From positions 29,038,402 through 29,102,401 of the forward strand of contig NC_067199.1 in assembly GCF_000699445.3 (NCBI RefSeq): a stretch of DNA of 64,000 bases. Reading direction: 5' to 3'. Positions 37,507-50,819 of the stretch are shown here, piece after piece (position 1 is the first letter of the stretch; each line of letters begins with the position of its first letter). The stretch is from Schistosoma haematobium (lineage: Eukaryota; Platyhelminthes; Trematoda; Strigeidida; Schistosomatidae). The notes beneath the pieces are model-generated. The model was not told the DNA's origin and searched no databases. It saw nothing but the letters and a program-made list of their open reading frames with translations. Position numbers and translations under genes: made by a program.

Positions 37507-38559
37507 CTGTATTCAGGAGGAGTTTACAAACAGCAACAATGAGGCAGATTATAGTTTATAAAGTTCTAAAATTAGTTTACATTCGTTTACAGTTTTTATG
37601 GGTTTCAAGTCGAGTGACAGAAGCTTCTGTAAGCCGAATTTGTTTCCGTCTAACACTGGTAAGCATATAATTAAATAGAGGAAGTGACCACAAAAGCGAA
37701 AACTTCCATCACAAATACTAGTATCTTTTTTATTCGATTAGTGACTTTCTTATGAAATGTCATTCTTTAGGCAGATAAATAACAGTTATTTCGATGATTC
37801 ACTTTCCGTAAGTATAACAGCAGAATATTTACAAATAAACTATTGCATAATAATTGACGTATTTACAGATATAAGGAATAGGATGAACAAATATTTAATA
37901 CTAAAGTCAAAATAATTTCAGAAAGAAAAGATATCTAGGTCGTTCTTTAATCTTTATCGCCATTCTCATACAACTTTTCTTTACCAAAGAAAACGATGAT
38001 CAAAATATGTAGCAGTGAACGGTTATATTACAGTTGTTTCGAACTGCCACTTCATTCTCACTATGGGAGAATTCAGAATGTTTCCATGATTGATTTATAA
38101 TGAGCCAATCAATGTTGCTTTATAGTATACATCATGTATATGGCCCAGTTAAAACACAGTTAAGAATCTGAAAGCAGTGGGCATATTCCCCGTTCACGTA
38201 TATGTATTCACAATTGCATCAATGATTGAATCCACAGTGTTGAATTCTGCCGTCGGAGTTTTAACCTTTAGATCACTAAGTCGTAATCGAATAGTTTACA
38301 CTTACGACTTTAATGGATGTGTGAATTGTTTAGGATAACCCAAGGCAGTAATACAAGTATTTGGTGCAAACAAATGATTTCATCAAACCTATTAATTTAA
38401 AACTATAAATACCGATAAAATTAGCACCACTCTCACACATTGCACAAATCACATTTTCTCACACACTCGGATACAGATGACTACATACAAATATTCCTAA
38501 TATTAGATCCAATTTGACCCGACTGGCATGACAATAGCATGATCAGACTTGTTTCCTTT

Positions 38560-38700
38560 GTACTAAATACGTGATTTGTTCCTCTGCAGTATTTAAACTT
38601 GTACTGATATGATTCATTGGTCTATTCTATGAAGAAGTAATTCATGCTGATTCGTGAAACATCAGAAATACAGTTTCCTATTCATTAGGCTACTACAAAT
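38560..38700 (+). mobile_element. Small relic of the same PLE 3' end
   Basis: It resembles 11790-11926: GTTCCTxTGxAxTATTTAAAC, then GAAGAAGT...TCATGCTGA, then a degenerate copy of the terminal repeat ending in TACAAATATA. Confidence 0.55.
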
Positions 38701-39705
38701 ATATCACGGAAAAAGGATCCCATGTTATTTCGTGAGATATGTGATATTGCAAGCAATGACTAAATCACAATCGGAGTACGACTGACATGTGAAATCGGTC
38801 GTCTGTGATATTGAATCACATTTTGAGGAGTAATTCTATAACTCAGTTAATTAGTTACATATGTTGGTTATAGATGCTTAATTGTATGATATGGTAAATC
38901 TGTATTCGCACATTTAATTCTTAATTACCTGATAATAAATACTCCTCAGTTCGAATTATGCAAATCCGTCAGTTAATCTGACTAAAGAAATCATATAAGA
39001 TGTAATGTATTCATATATTATTGTAATTTATATGCAGGGTCAAATAAATCCTTACCACCAGTCTTTGTGTTTTCAATGTGTATCATCGAGTTCGGGGTAT
39101 CCATACTGAGCACATCTCAATAAAGTATTCCACAAACATATCACTTTACTATCATAAACAATCTACACAACGCTCATTTCAGTTGAAATCATTAAATGGC
39201 ATGCTGGTGATGATATTTCAAAGTAGACAAATTCAATTTAACATTCTATTTTATGGATTTGCATTCTATTAATTTTTATTTTTTCAGTTTCTCAGTCACC
39301 ATTGAATATTCAGAGCTATCAATTTAACATTTCATTTGTTCGAAAAGTTAGTAAAATTTCTAAATTGTCAAGTTGTTTTAAGGTCTCTGCTATAATCTGT
39401 TTGAAAAAGTAGTAAATCAGGAAAAAAGCACTTTCAGGATTAATCCAGTAATAAAATTATCAATTAGATTGTAATTACATTGATAACTTGGTCAGTTATT
39501 CCTTATTCCATCTCGATCCACTAGTCAATTACAAAAACATATAGATACACTATATTTCAGTAGCAACTCGATCATTAACTCAAGATATGCATGTAATATA
39601 TATAGGATAACATCAGATGAAGTTAGATGTTTAAACGAAATATATTATCGAAGTATGTGCTTTAGATTAGATTAGACTAATAAATAAAAAATGAAGTAAA
39701 CCTAC

Positions 39706-39966
39706 AGGAATAATCGATGGTGGTTGGACCATAGAATTTATTGAAAATACAACATTCTGTGTATTCACAGCCAATTTATCTGTACTTAAAGTAAATTGTA
39801 TTTGGATCACATCACCCGTTACGTAACTGGTGTCATAGCATAACTTGATTCCAAACACAAAATTATAAGTGATATTCCGGGCACTTTTATTTTCGAATAT
39901 ACCAAGTGGTGTACTACTCCCACTTCTTCGTGAGTTCAATATAGTGTATTCTGATATTAATCTAAC
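39706..39966 (-). CDS. Exon 9: second half of module
   Basis: A 261-nt phase 0-0 exon with acceptor CTACAG and donor GTAGGT. It reads VRLISEYTILNSRRSG at the start and SINSMVQPPSIIP at the end. It completes the 153-residue unit begun by exon 8. Sequons NKS and NIT are visible. The open frame continues upstream past the acceptor into the intron by chance. Confidence 0.75.
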
Positions 39967-41599
39967 CTGTAGTGTTTGTAAGTGAGTTGAAAGGAGAAGA
40001 AAGTAATCAAAATGTTGTACAACGAAATTACTTAGTGGACAATATTCATTACAGGCAAAGAGGAACAAATAAAAGTGTTGAATTGCAAACCTCATGGAAG
40101 TGTTAACCTCTTTCTGAATATTACTGGTATCGGATATTATCGTTCAGAAATAGTTACCTTCTATTAACAGTTTCTGAATGTTTGAAGTATGACTTGAATA
40201 TTTTGAGAATTGTTGAAATAAAATTACATGTGAATTCGTGTTATAGTATAAAGATATTGATAATTCAATGAAATTGCTTTTGTTATATTTCTCATTTACT
40301 AGATGTGAAGTATGGGAAACGAGTTTTTTTCGATTATGCAAATGATTATACTACATTTTTCCACAATAGGTGGTTTCAAGCAAGATGTAAACCAGTAACA
40401 CGTCCTGTGACTTCATTTCCACTCCATATAGCTAACCTTTGAAAATCACTCTGAACACGCATTTTAATCGCTTTCATCAGTAGGCGTTGTTCCATGCAAA
40501 ACGTTATAATCTTGTAAGCAATAGAATAACTAAATTTCTCCAGTCTTTATTAAGATTATTAACACCTAGGATAGTTAAATCAGTTGCTTTCCACTTCCAA
40601 AATCAGTAGTCAGAAATTAAACTGGTATTTGACGCCTGTCATATGCATTTAGTCGATAGTCTTCTTTCACCTTCCACTAATGAGTATACATATGCCGAAT
40701 TCCAGTCCTATTGATTTGGTATTATATCATAGCATGAAAATAATGACAATACTAATATTCACAAATAGAAATGGTAATCAGTTAAGTTATTCTCGTTTTA
40801 ATGTTCGCTTAACGAGATTTTACGACAGGTTATCTTGCAGTCATATCCTCCTAATATATTCGATGGAATACCTTCACAATAAAATATTCCCAGCTATTAC
40901 ATATTTGAGATAAGTGGTACTATCTCCATTTACCATACTTTTACATAACTGAGGATTCATGTTTACTGGTCTCACTTATTTATGGTGAACTGACTGGGTT
41001 GTTTCATTTCATAATTACAATCATAATGTATTCATTTGAGTACAATGTCATAATGTTTGACGTTTTAATGGTAATTTATTGTTTCCAGGAAATAAGGTGA
41101 TTTTGTTAATGTACATCGGTAGCGTTATTTCTGTCGTACCTGAGTCATTTAGAAATCTCCGAATCTAAAAATGATCTCTTGGAATTTCTTTTAAATTTCG
41201 CAAGAAGTTCTATAGAAACCGAGAAAAATGTTGGAACCTCTTTGACGAGTCAACACACATTGGAACTTTCAAAAAAGTCAGAGAATGAATTGATCATGCT
41301 TTATTCATTCGGATTCGATAAACAGATTTTTCGTATTAGTGAAACCGAGGGCACACATATGGGCTTCGCCAAATGGTTATGTCCTATACACCATTGTTGA
41401 CGTCCACATCAAGACAGGGGCCTAGTAACTGTCATTTTAAACACAAATGCGTTCTGTTCTCAACTGTTAAGTTTAGATAACTGTTAGCTTATTCACTGAG
41501 TACAAATTCATTTTTAAAGACTTACTTTTTCCTTTGCTGATATTAAGGGCTGCGTTCGATCAGTTGTAGTGACCTGCTTTTATCAATAGAACGCAATTG

Positions 41600-41990
41600 G
41601 TGTAATGGAAACAATTATTATTATAACCATTTGTACCAGGGATTGTATTACCGTACTTGTTTGTTTAAGTGTACCAAAATACATACATTCTTCCGTTGCT
41701 CGTGACCTTGCACGAATTCGGTTATGCTCAGTAACCCAATTTGTAACCTGGCACGATATCGGTATTCTTTCGATACCACGAGATCGCCAACAAATACATC
41801 TCGACTACAGCCATCAACTGCCTTCTGATATTTGGCCTACGAGGGATCTTATCGGTTAACTGGCACATAGTTTTCCTGTAGTGGTGATCATAGTCAACCG
41901 CGACTCGACGCCACACTACACAGTCTTCATGTTAGTTGTGCATATTGAGCGGATTGCCTCGATATCACTTTTCCAAATACCTATAAATAA
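41600..41990. other. GC-richer island in the intron between exons 9 and 8, possible repeat
   Basis: This stretch (for example CGTGACCTTGCACGAATTCG and CAACCGCGACTCGACGCCAC) has clearly higher GC than its surroundings. The minus strand is open for 62 codons (WRRVAVDYDHHYRKTMCQLT). It looks like part of a transposon or LTR, but I could not identify a family. Confidence 0.4.
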
Positions 41991-42246
41991 ATTACTACGT
42001 TTATTACCAATTTGGGGCTTTTTCCCAAAGCTGCTAGAATTATATGGTCAGTCATAATCTTGTGGATATTCTCGTCTTCTCTAACTAATTAAATCTTCAT
42101 AGTGAAAACTTTTTCATGTTTCACTGCTTTTGCTTTCAGTTCAAGGTTCAAAAAAGGACGATTTCTGAGGGCCAGTAAATAGATGGGAAGTCAGTGGCTC
42201 GTCGATCAAATGTATGATTTACCGAGATGCAACACAGTAAACTTAC

Positions 42247-42444
42247 TTTTCGTGTTTGATTGTTTTCTTCTAGCAAGTAATCAATGTAACACACTTCTCC
42301 AAGTATTTTATTTTGGATTTTGGCCTCAAGAATATAGTAAGAATATGTATTTGGTGTGACAGTTAGTTGAACTGTGAAGAATTGAGTCTTTTCGACCTGA
42401 TTCAAGACTGGAATATCCTTTATTGAAATAAAGTTTTTTCCAGG
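42247..42444 (-). CDS. Exon 8: first half of a ~150-residue module
   Basis: A 198-nt phase 0-0 exon with acceptor TATATAG and donor GTAAGT. It opens PGKNFISIKDIPVLNQ and continues FFTVQLTVTPNTYSYYI, then ends EENNQTRK. Together with exon 9 it encodes 153 residues between phase-0 introns. The start resembles those of exons 10 and 12 (Pro-led, then alternating hydrophobics, then a polar loop). Confidence 0.75.
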
Positions 42445-42504
42445 CTATATATTTGAAGAAAAGAGGTAAGTTAATTTTTACAGAAAGCTTAAAATTAATC
42501 TTAC

Positions 42505-42683
42505 CGCAATGTAATTTGTAAATGAGGAGACTTGACTCTCACAAACATTCACCGTAGAATTTTCTCCTGTCGGTGAGACCTTTGCTTCAAACCTGGTTGA
42601 TATTAAGCCATAGTTAGAGATCTGAATAAAAACTGTTAGAAGAACTGAGCGGTTGGACACTGATAGAGAAGTATCATAAGCCC
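42505..42683 (-). CDS. Exon 7: beta-rich segment
   Basis: A 179-nt exon with acceptor ATGTAG and donor GTAAGA. It completes the split Gly codon and reads AYDTSLSVSNRSVLLTVF, with RFEAKVSPTGENSTVNVC further on. It ends in phase 0. Sequons NRS and NST are present. Only 60 bases of intron separate it from exon 8, the shortest intron in the gene. Confidence 0.75.
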
Positions 42684-42934
42684 CTACATGAAATTTGGAA
42701 AAGCAAAATATATATGAACATGTAGTTTTCCAGACATGAGCAACCAGTCTGAACAGAAATACTTGAAATTTATTGGAAATAATTATAAAAAGAAACTAAC
42801 TGAAAAATAACGATCATCTCCGTATACTATTGAACGATGTTTCAGGAAAACAGAAACATGATTGTATAGGATATGATAAAGTGATTTCACCAGTATTTCA
42901 TTGATACTCAGTTTAGTACTAATCAACTTTCAAC

Positions 42935-43045
42935 AGTTGAATCCACGAGTCAGTCTAAGCTATACCAGCATTAAAAACTTGGAAGCACTGGATGGCCGTT
43001 TCGTCCTAGTATGGGGTTCCCCATCAGTGTGTATCCACACACTGA
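42935..43045 (-). mobile_element. Hammerhead-bearing SINE 3' fragment
   Basis: On the minus strand it reads CACTGATGGGGAACCCCATA, then CTAGGACGAAACGGCCATCC, then AGTGCTTCCAAGTTTT. CTGATG and GAAAC are both present, more complete than in the other two copies, but the stem II 5' strand is altered (GGGGAACC). No tRNA-like part is attached. Confidence 0.7.
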
Positions 43046-43049
43046 TAAT

Positions 43050-45320
43050 AACCGACTTATTAGTGTGATCGATTATCAGTTAATAAGTTCATTTATACTC
43101 GATGGAATGCTACATATTATCATTTCATCTAAAATGGTTAAATGAGAAGTTAAATTCGACTTAGCTTCTATTAACTCTGAAATGATAGTTGATAAAATGT
43201 AATATCTTGTTAATTGGAGGTCTATAATAAGCCTCTAAATATTTGAATTTTCATCATCGTATTTATATTGCCACAAGAAACTAATCATCTTTTATTGTTA
43301 TTGGAATAATCTTCATTTAGTTCACAATATATCAATTTAGATATATTCTGTTACGTAACTGAGTAAACTATGGTGTTTTCAGTATGTAAATCTTATATAA
43401 ATGGACAATAATGTTGCTAATTAGATCCTCATCAGGCATTACTCTAATATGAAATGATATTTATATGCATATATGGAAATATTAAACCAATCAAGGGAGT
43501 TTGTGATTCAAGGATAACAGTAGAATAGATCACATAAATAACCATAATAAGTAAAAAGTACAAAAGCAAAGAATATCTGTGGGAACAATCATTTTCAGTA
43601 ACTTCGTCATCAGGCTCTATAATTATAAATTCATAATATTTGTGTTACATTATAAAGGATAATATAAGGCATGCTAGTTAATTAAACAATGTTGGTGAAC
43701 TTTGCATCGCTTACAGCATAACTACTTCAAAACTGCCACAAGTAAATTAGATAGATCACTCAATAAATGTCAGAATGATTTGTTGTAAAGTGTCAAGTTA
43801 CAATCAATATGATAGTGATACGATAAATCGTGTGATAAAGTGCATAGTAGGATAATTTCGTCTTGATGATGGAGATAATAATAACAATAGGGATGATAAT
43901 AATAATAATGAACAACTTAGTAAAATAGAATCACATTAAACCGATTGTGGTTAAAATTTGTATTCTCACCTACTCACTCTCTAGTCCCTTGTTTTTAGTG
44001 TCGTTTGAGAACATCTTCCTACCTTTACTTGCAAGATATCTAACTAAGTTTCTCTTGCAATGAATGGGCACAAATTTTAAAGTGTGTACTGGCTTCCTGA
44101 AGAACTTCTTCCATACACACTTCTAGTGATAGAACCGTTTTGCTTTCTGTTTAATAAGACGTTAGAGAAATGTAATTTGTTATCAAGTTTCTCTTCACAT
44201 GTGAATCTGATTACTGAGTACATATTTTTAGTCACTTTCATAGTTATTCTTTTTCAATATTTTGATTGACGATAGTAAAGTATCACCAATCTAACGGCTA
44301 TTAAATTCAAGCTTCTAACAATCTGTTTTAGAGGTCCGCTTTCTAGTTTCAGGAAGGACACGACCTAGAAGAGAACCCATTGACATTTCATCGATGTATC
44401 TGTGATGTGTATGATTGAAGACAAAATGAAGGTTCATTGTACATTTCAAAAGTAATTCTATAAAGCTAACCCCGGAAATTCCAATATTGGTTTATTATTT
44501 GTGTAGCTGTCGACTCACTGATTCAATTGTTTCCGTTTACGTACATTGGTGGGCTATGGTGCATCATCTAGAGACATCATTTATTCCGCAGTTTAGTCTT
44601 CATGTTCTCCTTTAGAAATGAAATCAAAAAAACCTCTAGCGCTCCTATTGACGATTATTTCGTATAGGCGATACAGGATTCCTTGTTGATTTAACTGCAC
44701 TCAATTCCTTGTCGGTAGTTTATATCAGTAAGTTACCTAGTTTATTTTATTATAACTAAGTTCCACATCATTGATTTTTGTATGCCATTTTGTTTAAAAT
44801 CATTTCTAAGTGACAAACATCTAGAAGTAAATTGGAATTGCGTTCTATTCAATTAGTGTCCAGTGTTTACTTTTATTTGATAGCTATCTGAATAACTTAT
44901 GAGTTTATGACCATCCTGTAAAAACTTTCACTTAACTGATAAACGGTTTTGTTCATAAATGATAAATTGAAAGACCCTTATAGTAGATGAATTGACGGTG
45001 AATATAAAGTTATAGTAAGGTGGATAAAATAAAACGACTGAAAATATGTACATTCTTGATTAAAAACTGATGTAGAATAAGCACTGAACTAAGGTTTTTT
45101 ATCAGCAATGATCAAAAATGTTTTGTTCACTATTCTGAAACATTGAATGCATCTATTAACTGCATTCCTTGATGATAGAATTTATGAGAATTGGACTTTG
45201 CATAAGTGCGTTTCAGATAGATGATAAAATCGCCTACTAAGGTTTCGGTGACCATATACTTAATTTTATAACCAAGCATTGTGAACATTCTTAATAATAC
45301 TGATAATTTTAAAATAAACT
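43050..45320. other. Intron sequence, nothing recognised
   Basis: AT-rich intron between exons 7 and 6 with ATA/AAT-rich runs near 43.87 kb; 45630-47890 between exons 6 and 5 is also without recognisable content. Confidence 0.55.
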
Positions 45321-45323
45321 TAC

Positions 45324-45498
45324 CTAGACTCAGTAGATTTGTAACACTTACGTAGCCGAAAGTTGTCAGTACGGCATTCGATGTAACGAATTCCTCCGTA
45401 TTTATTTTGTAGCCTTCTGGATAGGTAGCAAATGTTGGAGGTAGAGTTAAAGATATATGTCCAATCGAAGCACTGTATTGATCAGTGCTGAATGTGAA
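45324..45498 (-). CDS. Exon 6: beta-rich segment
   Basis: A 175-nt exon with acceptor GATAG and donor GTAAGT, starting in phase 0 and ending with the first base of a Gly codon. It reads FTFSTDQYSASIGHISLTL and ends YVSVTNLLSLG across the junction. The split-Gly junction recurs at exons 12/13 and 17/18, an argument that these segments share ancestry. Confidence 0.75.
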
Positions 45499-45590
45499 CT
45501 ATCAAACAAATCAGTACATATAACTGGTAAGTTTGTCTGTATGTGGTATTCGATAATGAGAATGTTCAGTTTTTTGATGATATTATGAAT

Positions 45591-45596
<6 letters not shown>

Positions 45597-45627
<31 letters not shown>
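45597..45627. repeat. (AT)n microsatellite
   Basis: About 31 bases of AT dinucleotide repeat, roughly 100 bp upstream (minus sense) of exon 6. Confidence 0.95.
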
Positions 45628-45632
<5 letters not shown>

Positions 45633-47890
45633 AATACCTGACACATTTATTCACTATCCTACAATAAACTGAATAATTTTCGAGCTTGGAGAAACTACTT
45701 TTAGGCAATGAATTTATATAATTCATAATCGTCTAATGTAAATCGAAATGATTTGGTAATATACATAATAATTGAACTTTATATTAAAGTTTATTTGCGA
45801 TTAGCGAAACAATTTTTCATTGACTGCATCTGGCTAGTGCTGATAATGGAAGGTAAGTAGAAAACCTTGGATACATTTCTATACTGCTTCTACTGTATGG
45901 TGATTCTGTCTGCGAAGAAAATCTACTATGGAAATGTCTTGTGCATTCAGTTCACATGTGTTGTTGTATGTTTATACTGATTATCTGTAGATCGAAAACA
46001 ACAAGGAACATGTTTTTGTTTTTTTGACGGATAATTTTGTGCAAAATGTGCACGATTTAAATGAATAAAACTGACTATAAGAATCAATGAACATTTACTT
46101 CTTGATTCTATGCATTACAAGTCTTCCGAGATTACTTTCCAAAACCGAGATAGTTCGACAATTTAGGTGTTTCGGTTAAGTTAACCAACATTGATGAACT
46201 CAGTCTTAAAAAGAGAAAAAGGGTTATAATTAATTAAATCACTCCAGTTTAGCTAGGTAACAATACTGATTGATGAGAATAGTTTGGAAATAATCACCTC
46301 ACTTAAGCGACTCCTGTACACTATGAAATATCCATTAATGAATCAAGTATATACATGGGATTAAAAAATCATTAGGCAATATGAATAAATTTTGATATTC
46401 ATATCTTGTGGTTCATTCAGTGAAATATGTTTGTGAACAAAATCAGAGTAGGATTAATTAGATTGCTTACACTCATTATAAGTTTTGCAATAATCTAACA
46501 TAGTGTAACAGTGAGATATGTTTCATCTATGACCATATGATCAAAAAGTACATCCATATATTACATAAATTTATAAATCGTTTGAATGATGCTACAAGTT
46601 GTCGATTGTCGATTTCTATCCAAATAACACTATCATATAAACATGATAATATAGGAGACTGAATGCAAGTGATTTAGAGGATTCAAGAAGAATTATTAAT
46701 AATTATTATTTATTTTTATTAGTATCATTATTTTTTATCGAAATCAGAGTACTAATAGGTTATGAAATAGAAATCTAGTTAGCAAGTCATATACTTAGAA
46801 TAACCATCATCGAATTCCTTTGATATCCAGAAACGATTTTAACAGGATTTATTCTGAAACATCACTAACTGATTCCCAGTAACTTTTTTCACAAAAACCC
46901 TGTTTTCTAAATTGATCCATTCCATTTTCTATTCTGCAGAGAATCTCAAATTCGAAGGTATGATCATATAGAGCATTAAATAAATATCATTCCATTTATT
47001 TATCAATATGACATTGATTTATTCAAACTGTTCTCTGTCAGTTTTAATTCTAACATGGCTGACCCATTTTTCAACCAATCAGCTCTAATTGATGAAAGGA
47101 AGCTAGAGTATCCCTATTTTAAGTTTACATACATATACAACTGATATTTTGTTATTTTATTCCTTTGAAATATATATATGATTTTGTGTCAGTGGTGTTT
47201 AGAATCAGGAGCCAGTCAAGTAAATTGAAGTCTCCAAGAATATTAGACAGTAGAAGAATTCGAAGCATGATAAGAAGACTTAATACTTCCCAGCATCTGC
47301 ATCTCTGCTGAAACATTGTGGGCTTTGATACGGCAATCGACTTAACGTTAATGATAAATGAAAGTTGATAACTTGAATAGTTTGAACTGTAAGAAGTAGC
47401 TTATTTACGTTAATCAACAGCAAGATTATATTATTGCAGGGTAACAAACTACGAAGATACAATCACGAATATTGGTTGTATGAGAAAAATGAGTATTACA
47501 TTTAACAAATTAATTGACATACTTGAAATAAATATCGAATAGCAACACTGGCTGATTCAAATGGCTAAGTAATCTAAGTAACCTACAAACGGATTTTATT
47601 AAGTAGCCCCATCTGAAAGAGAAGTTAGTGTCTGGTAGTGAGAGAAAACCAACCTTCATTTATTGTTCAAGTAAACTATCTTTCAACATGAGACTTAAGT
47701 TCAGTATGATGAAGTGCGAAGGGATGTTTTACATCGACCTGTATCATAGTATGAAACTATTGATTATATGGTGCTCTTTGTAAAACCTCTCTGTATGTTA
47801 AAATACATCCTGAAAAACACATCATGTAATTCGATAAAAGCATTATGCAAACAACAAAACTCTTATGCAAGTATATCAATCCTAACTTAC

Positions 47891-48214
47891 CGTATAATCT
47901 CCTATTGGTCTACTTATAAAGAAGTTCACAGAATAATCATAGACTCCACCATAATTAACCGACTGAGGACACTTTATGAAATTAACTGCATCATATTGAG
48001 TTGGACAGTTTGAAGAGACAACCATGGAAAAATCCACGGTAATTTTTGGAGTCAGTAATGCTTCCGTTGTAACTACTAAACTGGCACCCATTGGAGGAGG
48101 CGTCCTTTCAGGAAAAAGACCAGTTTTGAATCTCATCCTAATACTGAAGTTCTTCTCATCATCCGCAGGAGCAGATGAAACGAGTATTTGACTTGTCATT
48201 ACGAAACTTGAAGG
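47891..48214 (-). CDS. Exon 5: beta-rich ectodomain segment
   Basis: A 324-nt phase 0-0 exon with acceptor CTCCTAG and donor GTAAGT. It opens PSSFVMTSQILVSSAP and later has SNCPTQYDAVNFIKCPQ, a Cys pair that could form a disulphide. The Pro-rich opening resembles those of exons 8, 10 and 12, which I take as starts of related modules. No named domain recognised. Confidence 0.75.
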
Positions 48215-48704
48215 CTAGGAGAAAAGCATTAGACGATATATCAGCTTCATGAGAGACTGTTAACTAAGGGTTATACCTATACACATAGTGAATTCAGAAA
48301 ACCTGATTGTGTCTACATAATTTAATTCGAATTATCTAGGGATTTCTCATTTTTATACACATTTAATGCTTGTTAGACGAGGTGTATTTTACTGTTAGTA
48401 AACATGAATCAAACTGGTCTGTTTAATATGTTTCCATGAGAAACGTTTATGTACATAACCATGTGCTTTAGAAACCTACTACATATGCTTCATTATTTGC
48501 TGAATTGTAGTATCAATGAATATCCATAACCCTGAGACTTTCACACAGTTTTCATCAAATCACAACGAACAACCTCTAGTGACAGGAATCAAGCGGAGTC
48601 ATATGTATATTTACTTGTACATTCCCTGTTACACATACATTTACAATCTCTAACAGAAAATGCTGTAAACAGTAAAATTAATCAAACTACATTCATATCC
48701 TTAC

Positions 48705-48983
48705 CGAGGAATTCTTGTTCAAGTATGTGAGGTTACTGAACTTCACAGGATAATTATTTGCTATATTTGAACCGTTGTAGTAAGCAAACAAATATTGTAT
48801 ATATCCGTAATAGACATTATTTAGAGACGGACCAGAAAATTTCATGATCAAACTATTATTTCCAGGTGGAAGGACAATTACCGAATCAATAAACCATGTA
48901 TCGAATAGACAATAATTTGGATTATCTTGGATGTATACTCTGGAAAATGTGACATCGATAGTATTCGGTGGAAGTATGGCGCC
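48705..48983 (-). CDS. Exon 4: beta-rich ectodomain segment
   Basis: A 279-nt phase 0-0 exon with acceptor TTTATAG and donor GTAAGG. It begins GAILPPNTIDVTFSRVY and includes DSVIVLPPGNNSLIMKF. Alternating hydrophobic residues suggest beta strands. Sequons NNS, NGS, NLT and NSS are present. It has no family assignment. Being symmetrical, it could be skipped without a frameshift. Confidence 0.75.
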
Positions 48984-49634
48984 CTATAAAGAAGAAAAAA
49001 TGACATTACTCATCTGAAAACCTCAAATCATAATTATTCTGGATAGTACACATCATGGTTCTATATCTTACTGTGCACATTTGCTTAATCGTATCACAAC
49101 GTCCTGATGAAAACACTATTTTATTTCATTAACATCGGAATTATTAAATCGAGTTCATTAATGAATGAAGGTTGCAATCTGAAACACCACATTGTTTTGT
49201 AAGATAAATCAATGTGAAATACATACGAATTCAAAGACGATTATGCCTACTTATAATTCTTATTACTACCATTATTTTAAATAGTTTTCATACTTTTAAG
49301 TTAGCATTTTTGACAAAAATAATTATTCGTAGCGTTTTATGAGAGTTTGACGTTCATCTGACTTGTAGGTTATCTCCAGTGGTAGCATACCACTAATCGC
49401 GTTGATATTCTGCTGTTGTTGTTGTTGTTGTTTGAAAATCAAGGCTCAGAACTATGAGATAAGATTTGAAGAACCATTGATCATATTATTATGCTTGTTT
49501 CAAAGGAACAGGTTACTACAGTGTCAATTGAAACAAGTCATGAATCTCTTTCAGTGACAGCTTACCAATTGTGAAATCAATGACAAAAACTGCAGTTTCA
49601 TTTTAAAAAATACTACAATGAACAAAAATCATAC

Positions 49635-50011
49635 CCTCTTGACTGCAGTGATTTCACTTCCTGTTTCTTCGTCAGAATAATTTTCATCAATTAAAATGTT
49701 GACCGTTGCATCATCAGATATATTTAGTGAAGTATTTGCATTCCTAACTGTCACTTGAAAAGTGATGGTGTGATTATTCTTCATTGTTTCATAATCACTT
49801 TCAATTACTTTCAAAATACCAGTTGTTCCATCGATAGCTACTGGTAAGTAGTTTGAACCAGATACAATGTTAAATCGAACACTTCCACACGATGCTAAGG
49901 AGGAGTTTTCATCACTCAGAGAAAGACTACCAATCAGACTTCCATTGATCCAGATAGAAAACTTGGTTTCGAAGGTGAATACTGTCTGAGTGAATTTTGG
50001 AATTCTATGTA
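49635..50011 (-). CDS. Exon 3: cadherin-like repeat
   Basis: A 377-nt exon with acceptor TTCTAG and donor GTATGA. The order of motifs fits a cadherin repeat: RIPKFTQTVFTFE at the start, then SLIGSLSLSD, then AIDGTTGILKVIESDYE (compare the family pattern D-x2-TG-x-[LI]-x5-DYE), and DDATVNILID at the end. The canonical calcium-binding LDRE and DxNDN motifs are degenerate, so calcium binding is doubtful. It follows the EGF domain directly. The donor GTATGA is weaker than GTAAGT but keeps the frame into exon 4. Confidence 0.8.
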
Positions 50012-50733
50012 CTAGAATGGTAAGAATATAATCTCTACAAAGTTAATATTTCACAATACATATGTAAATGAGAAATGAGTTATGAATCATGGAATGGACA
50101 GTATTTCTTCAACTGTAACCAATGCACAATGCAAATGATTGAACGTTTTTACATATAGATGAACAAATTCATGAGGAGATTTTGCTTTTAGTTGACCAAC
50201 TGTTGATTTTCCAAGATTTCTTATAACAAGATGCGAAGTAAATTTGACTACAAGCTTATCAAGAAGTGTGAATTATTATCCATTCAGTGTAATGTTTATT
50301 TCTTATACAAGTAATGTAGTTAATAAAGAACTCGGGTGTGGAAGACAAATTTATTGTTCAATGCAAAATTACAGAGCTTTTCCATGAAATGTGAAAACCA
50401 TACATTGAACACTTCATTTCCGAATCCTACATCATTTATCCTTACCTCATTCATGATTCATCCATCTCTCAGTCCCTTCATGCTTCCCCATTCTGTTTTT
50501 TCAGTGCTATTTTCTCAAGCTTCTTTTGACAGGCATCCAATTTCTGATTGGTCTATATACTACTTATGTCAACAGGCTAAAGTAGAATACACCTTATGAG
50601 CTTCAGATAAGAGTATTTACCATCATCTCGAAAAAGAAAAGGATAGAATGTAACCAAATATTTATAAAACCGAACAGAAAATTATCTTGTTATTAGTAAT
50701 ATTGACTAGTTAAACCATAAATGACTGACTTAC

Positions 50734-50813
50734 CTCGTTCTTCACAGGTTTTCCCGATCCAACATGTATTACATACACACGTTCCATTAATGCAGTGACC
50801 ATTAACACAGTTC
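50734..50813 (-). CDS. Exon 2: second half of EGF-like domain
   Basis: An 80-nt exon with a TACTAG acceptor and GTAAGT donor. It reads NCVNGHCINGTCVCNTCW followed by IGKTCEER. The spacing C-x3-C-x4-C-x-C-x8-C, together with the Cys on the preceding exon, gives the six EGF cysteines, with one extra Cys (NTCW) between the fifth and sixth. EGF domains are extracellular disulphide-bonded modules. It starts with one base and ends with one base of split codons, matching both neighbours. Confidence 0.8.
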
Positions 50814-50819
50814 CTAGTA

